Below are positions 1 to 10,221 of a DNA stretch of 64,000 bases, piece after piece. Origin of the DNA: Carex sylvatica (Eukaryota > Streptophyta > Magnoliopsida > Poales > Cyperaceae); the NCBI GenBank assembly GCA_964058845.1, contig CAXKVR010000201.1, positions 1 to 64,000 on the forward strand, written 5' to 3'. The notes under the pieces are model-generated. The model did no database searches and was not told the DNA's origin. It saw only the letters and a program-made list of their open reading frames with translations. Both the position numbers and the translations under genes were made by a program. Position 1 is the stretch's first letter; every line of letters begins with the position of its first letter.

Positions 1-1794
1 AAAATCAAGTAAACACCACCAGAAATGGCTGCAAGCACACCACAAATGGCCACACCAACCAGGACATAAAGAAGCAAAGAAGGTGAGTGCTTTCTTCCCT
101 GGGTTTTAGATGTACCTAATTTTGAGATGGGAGATTTTGTAGGACTATTAATGAAACTATGTGTTTTCAGTTCTGGCGAAAGATTGTTAATAGTTCTCTG
201 TGAAGGAGATGGAGATGGAGATGGAGATGGCAATAGTGATGTAGGGGATGGGGATGGAGAGGGGGACTGGGATGGAGATGGAGATGGAATTGGGGTTTGC
301 AACGGTTTGATTTTGGGATGTGTTCTCTTTGCTTGAGAGACTGACAGTGGATCCTCATTAATTTGCAATACACGCCTTCTTATAATACCATCAGCAGAAT
401 TCCTGAAAAGAAATTATTTAATTTGAGAATTCCATCATAAAAGAAAATTTTATGAAAGTACCATGGAAATGGTAAAGCTAATATAACCAGGCAAAAAGGG
501 AAAGTAGTAACCTAAACGAGTGATAACTGTTAGACATTACATTAGCCTTAGTAGACTTGAACTCTTTCGGTGGTGTATTAAACCCCTGTGAAAGCCGACT
601 TCCAGTGAATAAGCTACAAGAGAATCACATTTTTGTGAAATCAATCATTTTTTGTTAAACTAACAACTAATAACAAAATCTTTCTTTGTTATCGCATCAA
701 ATATCATCTATAGGTAAAAGTTTCTTCAAGGACAACAAAAGCATTTCAATCTACTAAGAAATAAATTACACAAGCAAAATTGATATGGTAAGAAATGATT
801 AAAGTGCAATAGAACGTGTGTTCTAGGAGATTGCTGCACTTTAATTCATGAAAGATGATATGCAGAATCATTATACTACGAATTAGAGGAAATTGAAGTG
901 AGAAAAGTCTCAAGCTTACAGGTTAGTTAGAAATGTCTCGAGCTCGGAGTCAGTTGTCCCCCTGAGACCAAGATCCTTCAAGTGCCTACAAATAATTTAG
1001 AGAATCACAATATTGAGGAAGCAGACGTTAGTTTCTGCAAGAATCATTTAATTTATCAGAATGCATTAAATCATGCATGTGGTACACCTGGACATGCCCA
1101 TAAACTATCTTTTGATAAGTATTCACACAAGTTTTCCTTTCCCATTTGATGTTAAGTTTTTAGAAAACAATGTGATTATCAATATCCTGGTTTCAATGTT
1201 GTGGGCATTTTCACATAAACCTTGCGTGCAAAGCATGGGACACTGCTTCACAGAATAAACAGACAAAAGATTCTTATTATAGGCATGGAAATTTTGCTCA
1301 AACATCTTGATATAGGCCAAAATTATACTCCTATATAATATCTTAATAAAGGCCGAAAGAACAGAAATCAACAAGACCAGAAACTAAATCTAACTTCCCA
1401 TTTTTGAAGAAATGAAGTAAATCTAAATTCAATAGCACTAATTGAACAAACATCGAACTAACAGCAAAATCTCTTTTACGACTTACAATGCAACTACTTT
1501 CCCATCTGTAGAGCACTCGACTCCGGGCCAAGAGCAAGGATCTCTACTCGCCTCATCCCAATCAGACGGATCAAGTTCTACCATCTCCTTGAATCTAAGA
1601 AGCACACTCTCTACACATGCCACAGAAAAAAAATCCGAATTGTAAACAAATCATCTAGTAACTAAGCCTCAAGAACTACATATCAGATTCAAAATCGTAC
1701 CTTCGCCATTGACGGATGCGCATAACTCCGTATTCTGATAAACCACGAGTAACCATAGCAATAGAAAGATCAGCCGGTATCTCCATCTCTCCAT
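1..1794 (-). CDS. LRR receptor-like kinase, MRH1/MALE DISCOVERER type, N-terminal half (partial)
   Basis: Predicted plasma-membrane receptor kinase, cut off by the window edge before its kinase domain. Exons (minus strand): 1794-1701, 1610-1487, 985-920, 613-512, 402 to beyond 1; all introns are GT-AG and phases agree. The start MERWRYRL opens a signal peptide (about residues 1-27). Next comes an LRR N-cap with LLRFKEMV and the paired-cysteine motif DPCSWPGVEC, then one LRR-like stretch (LHLKDLGLRG). A linker with RRRVLQ and a Ser-Pro-repeat tract follows, then a transmembrane helix near residues 238-258 (LLLYVLVGVAICGVLAAI). This order, with few LRRs and a disordered proline-rich juxtamembrane region, is typical of MRH1/MDIS proteins of root-hair and pollen-tube signalling (family knowledge). 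Odd: only one LRR is visible where relatives have about four. An upstream in-frame ATG at 1950 would bury the signal peptide, so 1794 is preferred. Confidence 0.8.
205..292. repeat. GATGGA microsatellite coding the Ser-Pro tract
   Basis: An imperfect 6-bp repeat (GGAGAT/GATGGG units) lies inside the last visible exon of the receptor kinase. On the minus strand it encodes alternating Pro-Ser, the extensin-like extracellular linker before the membrane helix. Its length is probably polymorphic. Confidence 0.7.
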
Positions 1795-2734
1795 ACGTCC
1801 AGGCGTCCAGCTTGAGAAAGCTAAATGTAAGAATAACTTCGATTTAAATCCCACCTTTTCTTCCTTTATGGAAAGAACCGACAATAACCACGACATGAAC
1901 CAAAGTAAGGGAATAGAAGGAACAGTGGGAACGCCAAAAGAGAAGCACAAAAGGCGGGACTGGGCAAAAGGGGAATATTAAATTAATAAAAAGAAAAAGT
2001 TCATGCACGCGGCATTTGGTATTGGAAAGCTGACGTGTATCATTTTCATGGAAGGTTTATGAATTGTCAAAGATTTGATGGTAAAAGTATTAACTCAAAA
2101 CTCTCTTTCCCAAAGTGGATGCCGTGTCTTGTGTCTATTATTCTTTTCAAAATTTCAAAATATTGACAATAATAAACTGACCAGACACCAGAGTCGTCAT
2201 ATTAATGTCACATGTGCTACTTGGATTGGATCTATGTTTTAAGGTTTGAAATTGTCTTCGCTCTAATTAAGAGCTGGTATTTTCATAGACGATGACATTG
2301 TTTTTTTAATACAAGCTTGGTTCCTAGCTGGAGACTTATAGATTCGGTGCACATGAAATGAGATTGATCGCAATCTCGCCCGGAAATCGGTAGAATGGGT
2401 AAAACACGCGACAACACAAAAATAGCGATTAGCGATGCTTTAAATAGTTGAAGAAAATAAAATAAAAGGGAGAGATCTTTATAAAGATTATAGAGGCATG
2501 GTTGAATGTGCACTCAACGCTGTAAGGTAAAATATAGACATTATCATGAGCCCCAAAACAAGAGAGAAAAGTGTAAGTCCCAAGGGTTTGGCGGGTCCCG
2601 TTGAAAGCCCAAATACTAGTAATTGCTCAAGGGCCCAGGATAATTCTCAGTCCATTGCAGCCTATGTAGTATGTGCAGATCCAACAGAATTCTCATTCCT
2701 TTTTATTTTTTTGAGGAAGGTTGGAAGAGCCTGC
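1795..2734. other. Intergenic; upstream region of the receptor kinase
   Basis: This 940-bp stretch is the 5' side of the minus-strand receptor kinase. I see no gene with coding character. The longest open frame (2546-2815) runs into the MULE terminus and resembles nothing I recognise. No clear TATA box could be fixed. Confidence 0.5.
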
Positions 2735-2743
2735 GCTTTAAAG

Positions 2744-2930
2744 CCGACATTTTTAAAAATACCCAAAAAAAAAAACAAATTATTAAAAATAACAGGGTTC
2801 CAGCCAAATTTTTAAAAATGCCCTGACCGCCTAAAAATGGGGCGGTCCGGAATTAAAATTTCTAACCGCCGATAAATGGGGCGGTCCGGAATTTTAATTC
2901 CTGACCGCCTAAAAATGGGGCGGTCCGGGC
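2744..2930 (+). repeat. MULE left terminus with three 39-bp hairpin modules
   Basis: After the AT-rich end, ACCGCC...GGGCGGT inverted pairs recur with GCGGTCC starting at 2842, 2881 and 2920, exactly 39 bp apart. Between them lies a palindromic spacer of the form GGAATTTTAATTCC. Each module can fold into a short hairpin with a loop such as TAAAAATG. The modules sit directly upstream of the TATA box. Confidence 0.75.
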
Positions 2931-2931
2931 C

Positions 2932-2939
2932 TATAAATA
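2932..2939 (+). promoter_or_regulatory. TATA box of the mobile-domain gene
   Basis: TATAAATA is followed by C-rich then CT-rich DNA (2950-3055) suiting a plant 5' leader. The leader ends in a GTAAGT donor at about 3061. Confidence 0.65.
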
Positions 2940-3060
2940 CCCCCCACAGCACTTTCTCTCTCCTCACAATTCATTTTCTAAAAATCTCACTCTCTCTCCT
3001 CCCCACCCGAATTTCTCCTCTTTTTTCTCCTCTCTTCTTCTCTCTTCTTCCAATTTGCAA

Positions 3061-4924
3061 GTAAGTCCCTATATATATTTGAAATTTCATTTGTAGTGTA
3101 AAAAAATTATAGATTAGTCAAATTAAGTTAGTTAGTGCTAATTAGTTATAATTGTGATTATTTAATTACGGTACCAATTTAGTGGTAATTAGCATTAATG
3201 TAGGTACCAAAAATATTTAAAATTAGTGATAATTATGGTACCAAAGTTAGTTTTAATTTTATTTATAATTATGATTATTTAATTACGGTACCAATTTAGT
3301 GGTAATTAGCGTCAATGTAGGTACCAAAAATATTTGAAATTAGTGATAATTATGGTACCAAAGTTAGTTTTAATTTTATTTTGAATTATTTAGTCCGAAA
3401 TTTTGCCGTAATTAGCGTATTTTAGCATAATTTGACCGTAATTAGCATATTTTGAGAAATGTAGTATATTTTTTGTCGTAATTAACGTAATTTAGCTTAT
3501 TTTTACCGCAAATATATTGTTTTAGTGTATTTCCGCTTGTTTTAACATATTTTAGGCGAATAACATTTTTTTTTTATTCTAACGCATTATTTTAACATAT
3601 TTTTACCGAAATTAGCATATTTAGTAAATTTTTGCCATAATTAGCGTATTTTAGCATATTTGACCGTAATTATTGTATTTTATCATATTTTAGTATATTT
3701 TGTCCGAATAACCCTTTTTTTTTCATATTAACGTAATTTAGCCTATTTTTACCGCAAATATATTGTTTTAGTGTATTTCCGCTTGTTTTAGCATATTTTA
3801 GGCGAATAACATTTTTTTTTTTATTCTAACGCATTATTTTAACATATTTTTACCGAAATTAGCATATTTAGTAAATTTTTGCCATAATTAGCGTATTTTA
3901 GCATATTTGACCGTAATTAATGTATTTTATCATATTTTAGTATATTTTGTCCGAATAACCCTGTTTTTTTCATATTAACGTAATTTAGCCTATTTTTACC
4001 GCAAATATATTGTTTTAGTGTATTTCCGCTTGTTTTAGCATATTTTAGGCGAATAACATTTTTTTTTATTCTAACGCATTATTTTAACATATTTTTACCG
4101 AAATGATCATATTTAGTAAATTTTTGCCATAATTAGCGTATTTTAGCATATTTGACCGTAATTATTGTATTTTATCATATTTTAGTATATTTTGTCCGAA
4201 TAACCCTGTTTTTTTCATATTAACGTAATTTAGCCTATTTTTACCGCAAATATATTGTTTTAGTGTATTTCCGCTTGTTTTAGCATATTTTAGGCGAATA
4301 ACATTTTTTTTTTATTGTAACGCATTATTTTAACATATTTTTACCGAAATTAGCATATTTAGTAAATTTTTGCCATAATTAGCGTATTTTAGCATATTTG
4401 ACCGTAATTATTGTATTTTATCATATTTTAGTATATTTTGTCCGAATAACCCAGTTTTTTTCATATTAACGTAATTTAGCCTATTTTTACCGCAAATATA
4501 TTGTTTTAGTGTATTTCCGCTTGTTTTAGCATATTTTAGGCGAATAACATTTTTTTTTATTCTAACGCATTATTGTAACATATTTTTACCGAAATTATCA
4601 TATTTAGTAAATTTTTGCCATAATTAGCGTATTTTAGCATATTTGACCGTAATTATTGTATTTTATCATATTTTAGTATATTTTGTCCGAATAACCCTGT
4701 TTTTTTCATATTAACGTAATTTAGCCTATTTTTACCGCAAATATATTGTTTTAGTGTATTTCCGCTTGTTTTAGCATATTTTAGGCGAATAATTTTTTTT
4801 TTTTAATTCTAACGCATTATGGCATATTTTTTATTCTTACTAGGGTAGTTTTGTATTATTTGATATGAATTAGCTTATTTTATCATATTTTAACAGGAAT
4901 GAGCTTATTTTAGTCAAATGTAGC
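3061..4924 (+). repeat. 246-bp AT-rich tandem array in the 5'-leader intron
   Basis: Units are recognised by CCGCTTGTTTTAG, starting at 3533, 3779, 4026, 4271, 4517 and 4762, so the period is 245-247 bp. The regular array spans about 3400-4810. A different sub-repeat with GGTACC words occupies 3160-3380. The stretch runs from a GTAAGT donor (3061) to a TAG acceptor just before the first coding exon, so it would be spliced out. Units contain many TTAGCATATTT/TTAGCGTATTT words. Confidence 0.75.
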
Positions 4925-7899
4925 ATGTCTAATTTTTTTTCCAAACGTAGGATGGCTAGGGGACGTCCTATGAGACCACCACCACCCGACCCTATTGATG
5001 AGCCCATTCCCGTGGATAGCACGGAGCATTTCAGTCCATTATTATGGATACCTCACAGTGAGCATCGAGTCTCACTAGCATCCCGAGAGGTACGTGATTA
5101 CTTTATTGTTTTCTTTTTTTACGTTAAATTTTTTTAGAGTTCTCATATTTTTAGATTTTTATGTTGTTTGTTTTTTTTTCAACGCAGAGTCAGGAGTCTC
5201 TAGAAAGCAAGTGTCGGGTTTATGGCATGCAGTACTACTCTCTGATGGACCCGTATCTACACAATCTGGGGTTGTACCATTTGGTCGATATATTGGAGAC
5301 GGAGAGCAAGGCCATTAATGCGTCCCTCATTCAGGGGCTAGTGGAGCGATGGCGCCCCGAGACACACACATTCCATTTGCCGTTTGGAGAGATGACAGTG
5401 ACTCTCCAGGACGTGAGTGTCCTTTGGGGTTTGCCTATCCAGGGCGTGCCCGTCGGTGGCATATCTGACCCCACTGACGAGAACATGATTAATGCCAGCC
5501 TCGCAGAGCTGTTGGGAGCAGAGCCAGATGTACGTGATAATGGTGGGAGATCGAGATTTCATCTGAAGAAGACGGCGCTGTGAGCTCTGTTTGCCGATCG
5601 AGGTTTGCATTGGCGATCCACGCAGCATGACATTGAGAGGTACTTTTATAAACCATTATATATATATATATTTATTTTGTATTTTATTTCATTGCAAAAA
5701 ATGGGTTGGTCCCTAATTTTGACATTTCAGATACACACGGGCTTTCGTGATGGACCTATTTGGTTCTGTCATGTTTCCTGATTCGAGCGGTGATGCCATT
5801 CCGATTATGTATCTGGAGCTGTTGAGAGACCTTGGGTCATCAAGAAAGTACAACTGGGGTGGAGCCGTCCTGGCACATCTTTACTCCAACCTGTGCCATG
5901 CTTGCAAGGTCAGTATGTTATTGTTGTCTTATTTTTAAAAATTAACTTGTTCCGACGTCTAATATTCTTCAAATTGCAGCCTAAAAGTAAGAAGATGTAC
6001 GGGCCGACACTTCTACTGCAGCATTGGTCGTGGTCGCGCATACCAGTGGCGGTACCCGTGCAGAATGAGTCACTACATCCGGGAGAGCCCGATGATGCAT
6101 ATCACCCGGCATTTGGCAAGAAATGGTACGGGGATCACCGCTACGTGGACACGCCTCACGGAAAGCCAGCAGGCATCAGGTTGGTCCGTGGTCAGTTGCA
6201 GAGTCTGGGTGACACGCAGGTGAGCTGGACTCCGTATGCTGAGTCATACTGTGAGGGGAGGCTGCCACAGATTATATCAGATGATGAGGAGATGTGGCTC
6301 TACAGGGGTCCGCTGATTTGCTTCTGGATAGTGGAGCATCACTATCCAGACCGGGTGCTCCGTCAGTTTGGACTTCCTCCACTCATCCCCGCAGATCCAG
6401 ACATCCCGAGATCTATTATCACGAGGCTACACGGGTACGTACAAGTTATGTTTTTCTTGAATTTTGTATTTAATATTAGTTGTTGTAAACACTAATTTGC
6501 ATGTAACATATTAATTACAGGACGTACCACAGTAATCACGCCGATAGAGATTGGAGTACGGCTTTCCTGGAGCACTACGACAGAGCAGGGACCATGAGGG
6601 AGAACTTGTGGCATATGTCGGAGGATTATGAGACGCAGCTGCAGGGGTCTCCCCTATTGAGATACCAGGCTTGGTACCTGCAGGTCGGCATGGCATCAGT
6701 GTATCTTCAGGGAGATTACGGCAATTATCTCCGCTCCAAGATCTTCGAAGATGATGGTTATACTCCCACTGGCAAGAAAGGGGCTCGTGATGTAAGTAAT
6801 GCACCTAAAACAACTCATTTTGACCATCTTTTTAACCTTTTTTTTCTAATGTTTCTTATTTTAATTTTTTTAGTTGCTACTAGCGGTTAAAGGTGGAGCA
6901 CATTCAATCGTTTGTCTTGGAAAGCGTGGCTTCAGGGCTTTTGGACACACAATGTTGAACTACTTTGCGCCTTGTATTGAGGGCCACGGCCACGAGGCCA
7001 AGCTAGTCACGATGCTCAGAGACGCCGGAGAGGACATCGATTGGCGCAGAGTACATAGGGATGAGCCCGACGCGCCACCTGTTATGACTGCTGATATGCC
7101 ACCAGAGCCCGCAGACCAGCCAGAGTGGGACTACCACCGTTGGGTTCTGGGCATGTCTAGTTGGCACGCCTATTTTGACCAGTATGGACGTCCGTGTCTT
7201 CCCCAGGTTCGGTATTATTTATTTTATGTCAAGTTAGTTAACATTTTCTCATTCAGTAAAGTAAGTTAGTTAAAATTTATTGAATTATTTGTTTCCTTGC
7301 AGGGTCCTGCCTACATGCCGACACAGCCTGAGCACCAGACTAGATCCCCGGAGCTTCCTCAGGTTCGGTCTTCTTTATTTTATGTCAAGTTAGTTAAAAT
7401 TTTCTCCTTCAGTAAAGTACGTTAGTTAAAATTTAGTTAGTTAAAATTTATTGAATTATTTGTATCCTTGCAGGGTCTTGCCTACATTCCGACACAGCCT
7501 GAGCACCAGGCTCGATCTCCGGAGATTCAGTCTATGCATGAGTCTCAGGGCATGGAGTTCAGCCTTGCATAGCTAGCTCCAGGTGATCAGTGGGATACAG
7601 CCGCTTCTCCTGCACCGCATCAGCCGTATCCAGCGAGGGCTCACGATTGGGAGGCCTCTGGTAGCGGGACTCATCCTGACTTATCCTTGTTTCATACCCC
7701 TCTGCCAGCTACACACGCCGCCGAGGATCCATGGGGTACAGCACTCACGATGAGCAGAGAGCCTGAGCCCGAGGTCGAGATCACACCAGCTCGTGTGGCG
7801 CAGGAAGGAGAAGTACAGTGGAATAACTGGCATCGAGTTTTCACCAGAGAGAACAGAGGCAGACCAGCTGACCGATATTCCGATTCGCGGTATCGTTGA
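4925..7899 (+). pseudogene. Plant mobile domain (PMD, MAIN/MAIL1-like) gene of the MULE, with two in-frame stops
   Basis: Eight exons join in frame: 4925-5089, 5188-5639, 5731-5908, 5980-6434, 6521-6791, 6874-7206, 7303-7362 and 7474-7899 (780 codons). PMD features include the N-terminal LASRE region, YHLVDILE, the hallmark VLWGLPIQGVPV, then FADRGLHW, a conserved RYTRAFVMDLFGSVMFPD and WGGAVLAHLYSNLCHA. PMD (aminotransferase-like) proteins are known both as host silencing factors (MAIN/MAIL1, acting with PP7-like phosphatases) and as cargo of MULE and gypsy elements; this copy is transposon-borne. Two stops break it: TGA at 5581-5583 between KKTAL and ALFADRG, and TAG at 7570-7572. Both could be single-base changes, and the frame stays open after each. 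Without readthrough only the first third is made. Confidence 0.75.
7197..7530 (+). repeat. Tandem exon-intron duplication in the mobile-domain gene
   Basis: The segment from CTTCCCCAG through the intron to the exon containing ACACAGCCTGAGCACCAG (about 7197-7355) recurs immediately (about 7354-7530). The 60-bp exon 7 is therefore a copy of the start of exon 8, with matching donor (CAGGTTCGG) and acceptor (CCTTGCAGGG) sequences. The second intron carries a small extra TTAGTTAAAATT duplication. Confidence 0.7.
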
Positions 7900-8130
7900 T
7901 AGAGAGTTTTTTTATTGTTTTCTTTGTAGTGTTTTATGTTTTATTATGTATTATGTACGCTGATAGCTTATTATGATTTTTGTTCTGAGTTTAGCTATGT
8001 TTTATGGTAGTATTTATACAACAGAAAAAATAATAAGAGAAACACTACATAATTAAGAACAAAAAACATACTAATAGAACCACTAAATCAAAAACAAAAG
8101 AACAACAAAAGAACACTAAACAAAAAAAAC
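7900..8130. other. 3' flank of mobile-domain gene
   Basis: AT-rich DNA after the stop codon, with no ORF. It probably holds the 3' UTR and polyadenylation region; the 176-bp array begins at its right edge. Confidence 0.4.
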
Positions 8131-9741
8131 GAGGGTGCAAAGTTGGGGTCGGAATGAAAACGTCATCAGTTCGGGCTATTTTTGAGCTCTTATATCTCAC
8201 GATCCGTTCGGAGATTTCGTATGAAACTTTACAGTCCTGTTTGGAAATGTCAACAATGTATGTCGCTCAATTTTCATGATTTTTGGAGATAGTTTACTCC
8301 GAGAACGAGGGTGCAAAGTTGGGGTCGGAATGAAAACGTCATCAGTTCGGGCTATTTTTGAGCTCTTATATCTCACGATCCGTTCGGAGATTTCGTATGA
8401 AACTTTACAGTCCTGTTTGGAAATGTCAACAATGTATGTTGCTCAATTTTCATGATTTTTGGAGATAGTTTGCTCCGAGAACGAGGGTGCAAAGTTGGGG
8501 TCGGAATGAAAACGTCATCAGTTCGGGCTATTTTTGAGCTCTTATATCTCACGATCCGTTCGGAGATTTCGTATGAAACTTTACAGTCCTGTTTGGAAAT
8601 GTCAACAATGTATGTCGCTCAATTTTCATGATTTTTGGAGATAGTTTGCTCCGAGAACGAGGGTGCAAAGTTGGGGTCGGAATGAAAACGTCATCAGTTC
8701 GGGCTATTTTTGAGCTCTTATATCTCACGATCCGTTCGGAGATTTCGTATGAAACTTTACAGTCCTGTTTGGAAATGTCAACAATGGATGTCGCTCAATT
8801 TTCATAATTTTTGGAGATAGTTTGCTCCGAGAACGAGGGTGCAAAGTTGGGGTCGGAATGAAAACGTCATCAGTTCGGGCTATTTTTGAGCTCTTATATC
8901 TCACGATCCGTTCGGAGATTTCGTATGAAACCTTACAGTCCTGTTTGGAAATGTCAACAATGGATGTCGCTCAATTTTCATGATTTTTGGAGATAGTTTG
9001 CTCCGAGAACAAGGGTGCAAAGTTGGGGTCGGAATGAAAACGTCATCAGTTCGGGCTATTTTTGAGCTCTTATATCTCACGATCCGTTGGAGATTTCGTA
9101 TGAAACTTTACAGTCCTGTTTGGAAATGTCAACAATGTATGTCGCTCAATTTTCATGATTTTTGGAGATAGTTTGCTCCGATAACGAGGGTGCAAAGTTA
9201 GGGTCGGAATGAAAACGTCATCAGTTCGGGCTATTTTTGAGCTCTTATATCTCACGATCCGTTCGGAGATTTCGTATGAAACTTTACAGTCCTGTTTGGA
9301 AATGTCAACAATGTATGTTACTCAATTTTCATAATTTTTGGAGATAGTTTGCTCCGAGAACGAGGGTGCAAAGTTGGGGTCGGAATGAAAACGTCATCAG
9401 TTCGGGCTATTTTTGAGCTCTTATATCTCACGATCCATTTGGAGATTTCGTATGAAACCTTACAGTCCTGTTTGGAAATGTCAACAATGGATGTCGCTCA
9501 ATTTTCATGATTTTTGGAGATAGTTTGCTCCGAGAACGAGGGTGCAAAGTTGGGGTCGGAATGAAAACGTCATCAGTTCGGGCTATTTTTGAGCTCTTAT
9601 ATCTCACGATCCGTTCGGAGATTTCGTATGAAACTTTACAGTCCTGTTTGGAAATGTCAACAATGTATGTCACTCAATTTTCATAATTTTTGGAGATAGT
9701 TTGCTCCGAGAACGAGTGTGCAAAGTTGGGGTCGGAATAAA
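8131..9741. repeat. 176-bp tandem array, nine full copies plus a partial
   Basis: GAGGGTGCAAAG (or a close variant) begins units at 8131, 8307, 8483, 8659, 8835, 9011, 9186, 9362, 9538 and 9714. The period is 176 bp, except 175 bp for the sixth unit, which lost one base in CCGTTCGGAG. Units differ by only a few substitutions, so the array was recently amplified or homogenised. It lies exactly between the two convergent gene units. 176 is not a multiple of 3; open frames across it are shadows. Confidence 0.92.
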
Positions 9742-9783
9742 AATATCTTACAATGTAAAATTTAAACAAAGGCATTTAAAACC

Positions 9784-10038
9784 CTATTTCTTATAAGCCG
9801 GTTTCTTAGTAGCTGGTTTCTTAGCAGCTGGCTTCTTAGCAGCCGGCTTCTTATCAGCTGGCTTAAGAGTAGTTACTCCCGATGATGTGCTCGCCTTACC
9901 AGATCCGTATGAATTTTCAACAAAGTCATCGTCTGAAAGGGGAGGATGAACAATAGGTTGCGGACCAAATCTTTTTCTAAGAAAACAAAATTTACAGTGA
10001 CATTCTCCTTGCTCGATACCTCGGTTGCTATCGTTCAT
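9784..10038 (-). CDS. Small basic protein or exon with lysine-alanine-proline tail
   Basis: Reading from MNDSNRGIEQ at 10038, an 84-residue frame carries a cysteine cluster (CHCKFCFLRK) and ends in PAAKKP/PATKKP repeats like a histone H1 tail. A good acceptor (TTGTTGAACAG) immediately precedes the ATG, which suggests a spliced leader or an alternative last exon of the transposase unit upstream. The lysine-rich tail suggests nucleic-acid binding, but I do not recognise a family. It is downstream of the transposase stop codon and next to the 176-bp array. Confidence 0.4.
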   Translation of the reverse strand: MNDSNRGIEQGECHCKFCFLRKRFGPQPIVHPPLSDDDFVENSYGSGKASTSSGVTTLKPADKKPAAKKPAAKKPATKKPAYKK

Positions 10039-10221
10039 CCTGTTCAACAACAAAACAAACATACTATAACGTGAATAAGTCATATCATAAAATATTAAAA
10101 CATAAATAAATCATAACATAAACTAATACAATCCATTTACATAAAATAATACAACACATTCACATAAAATAATACAACATGTAATCAAACGATACAATAC
10201 AACTATACAAATTATATTAAG

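Noticed and set aside
127..336. Plus-strand ORF with Gly-Asp repeats
   Set aside because: It is the antisense of the Ser-Pro microsatellite in the receptor-kinase exon.
2546..2815. 89-codon plus-strand ORF
   Set aside because: It runs into the MULE terminus and has no homology features or gene context.
8980..9673. Several ORFs on both strands over the 176-bp array
   Set aside because: They repeat with the array, whose period is not a multiple of three; artefacts.
8131..9741. CRISPR-like regular repeats
   Set aside because: Units are contiguous with no unique spacers, in a plant nuclear genome; a tandem satellite.
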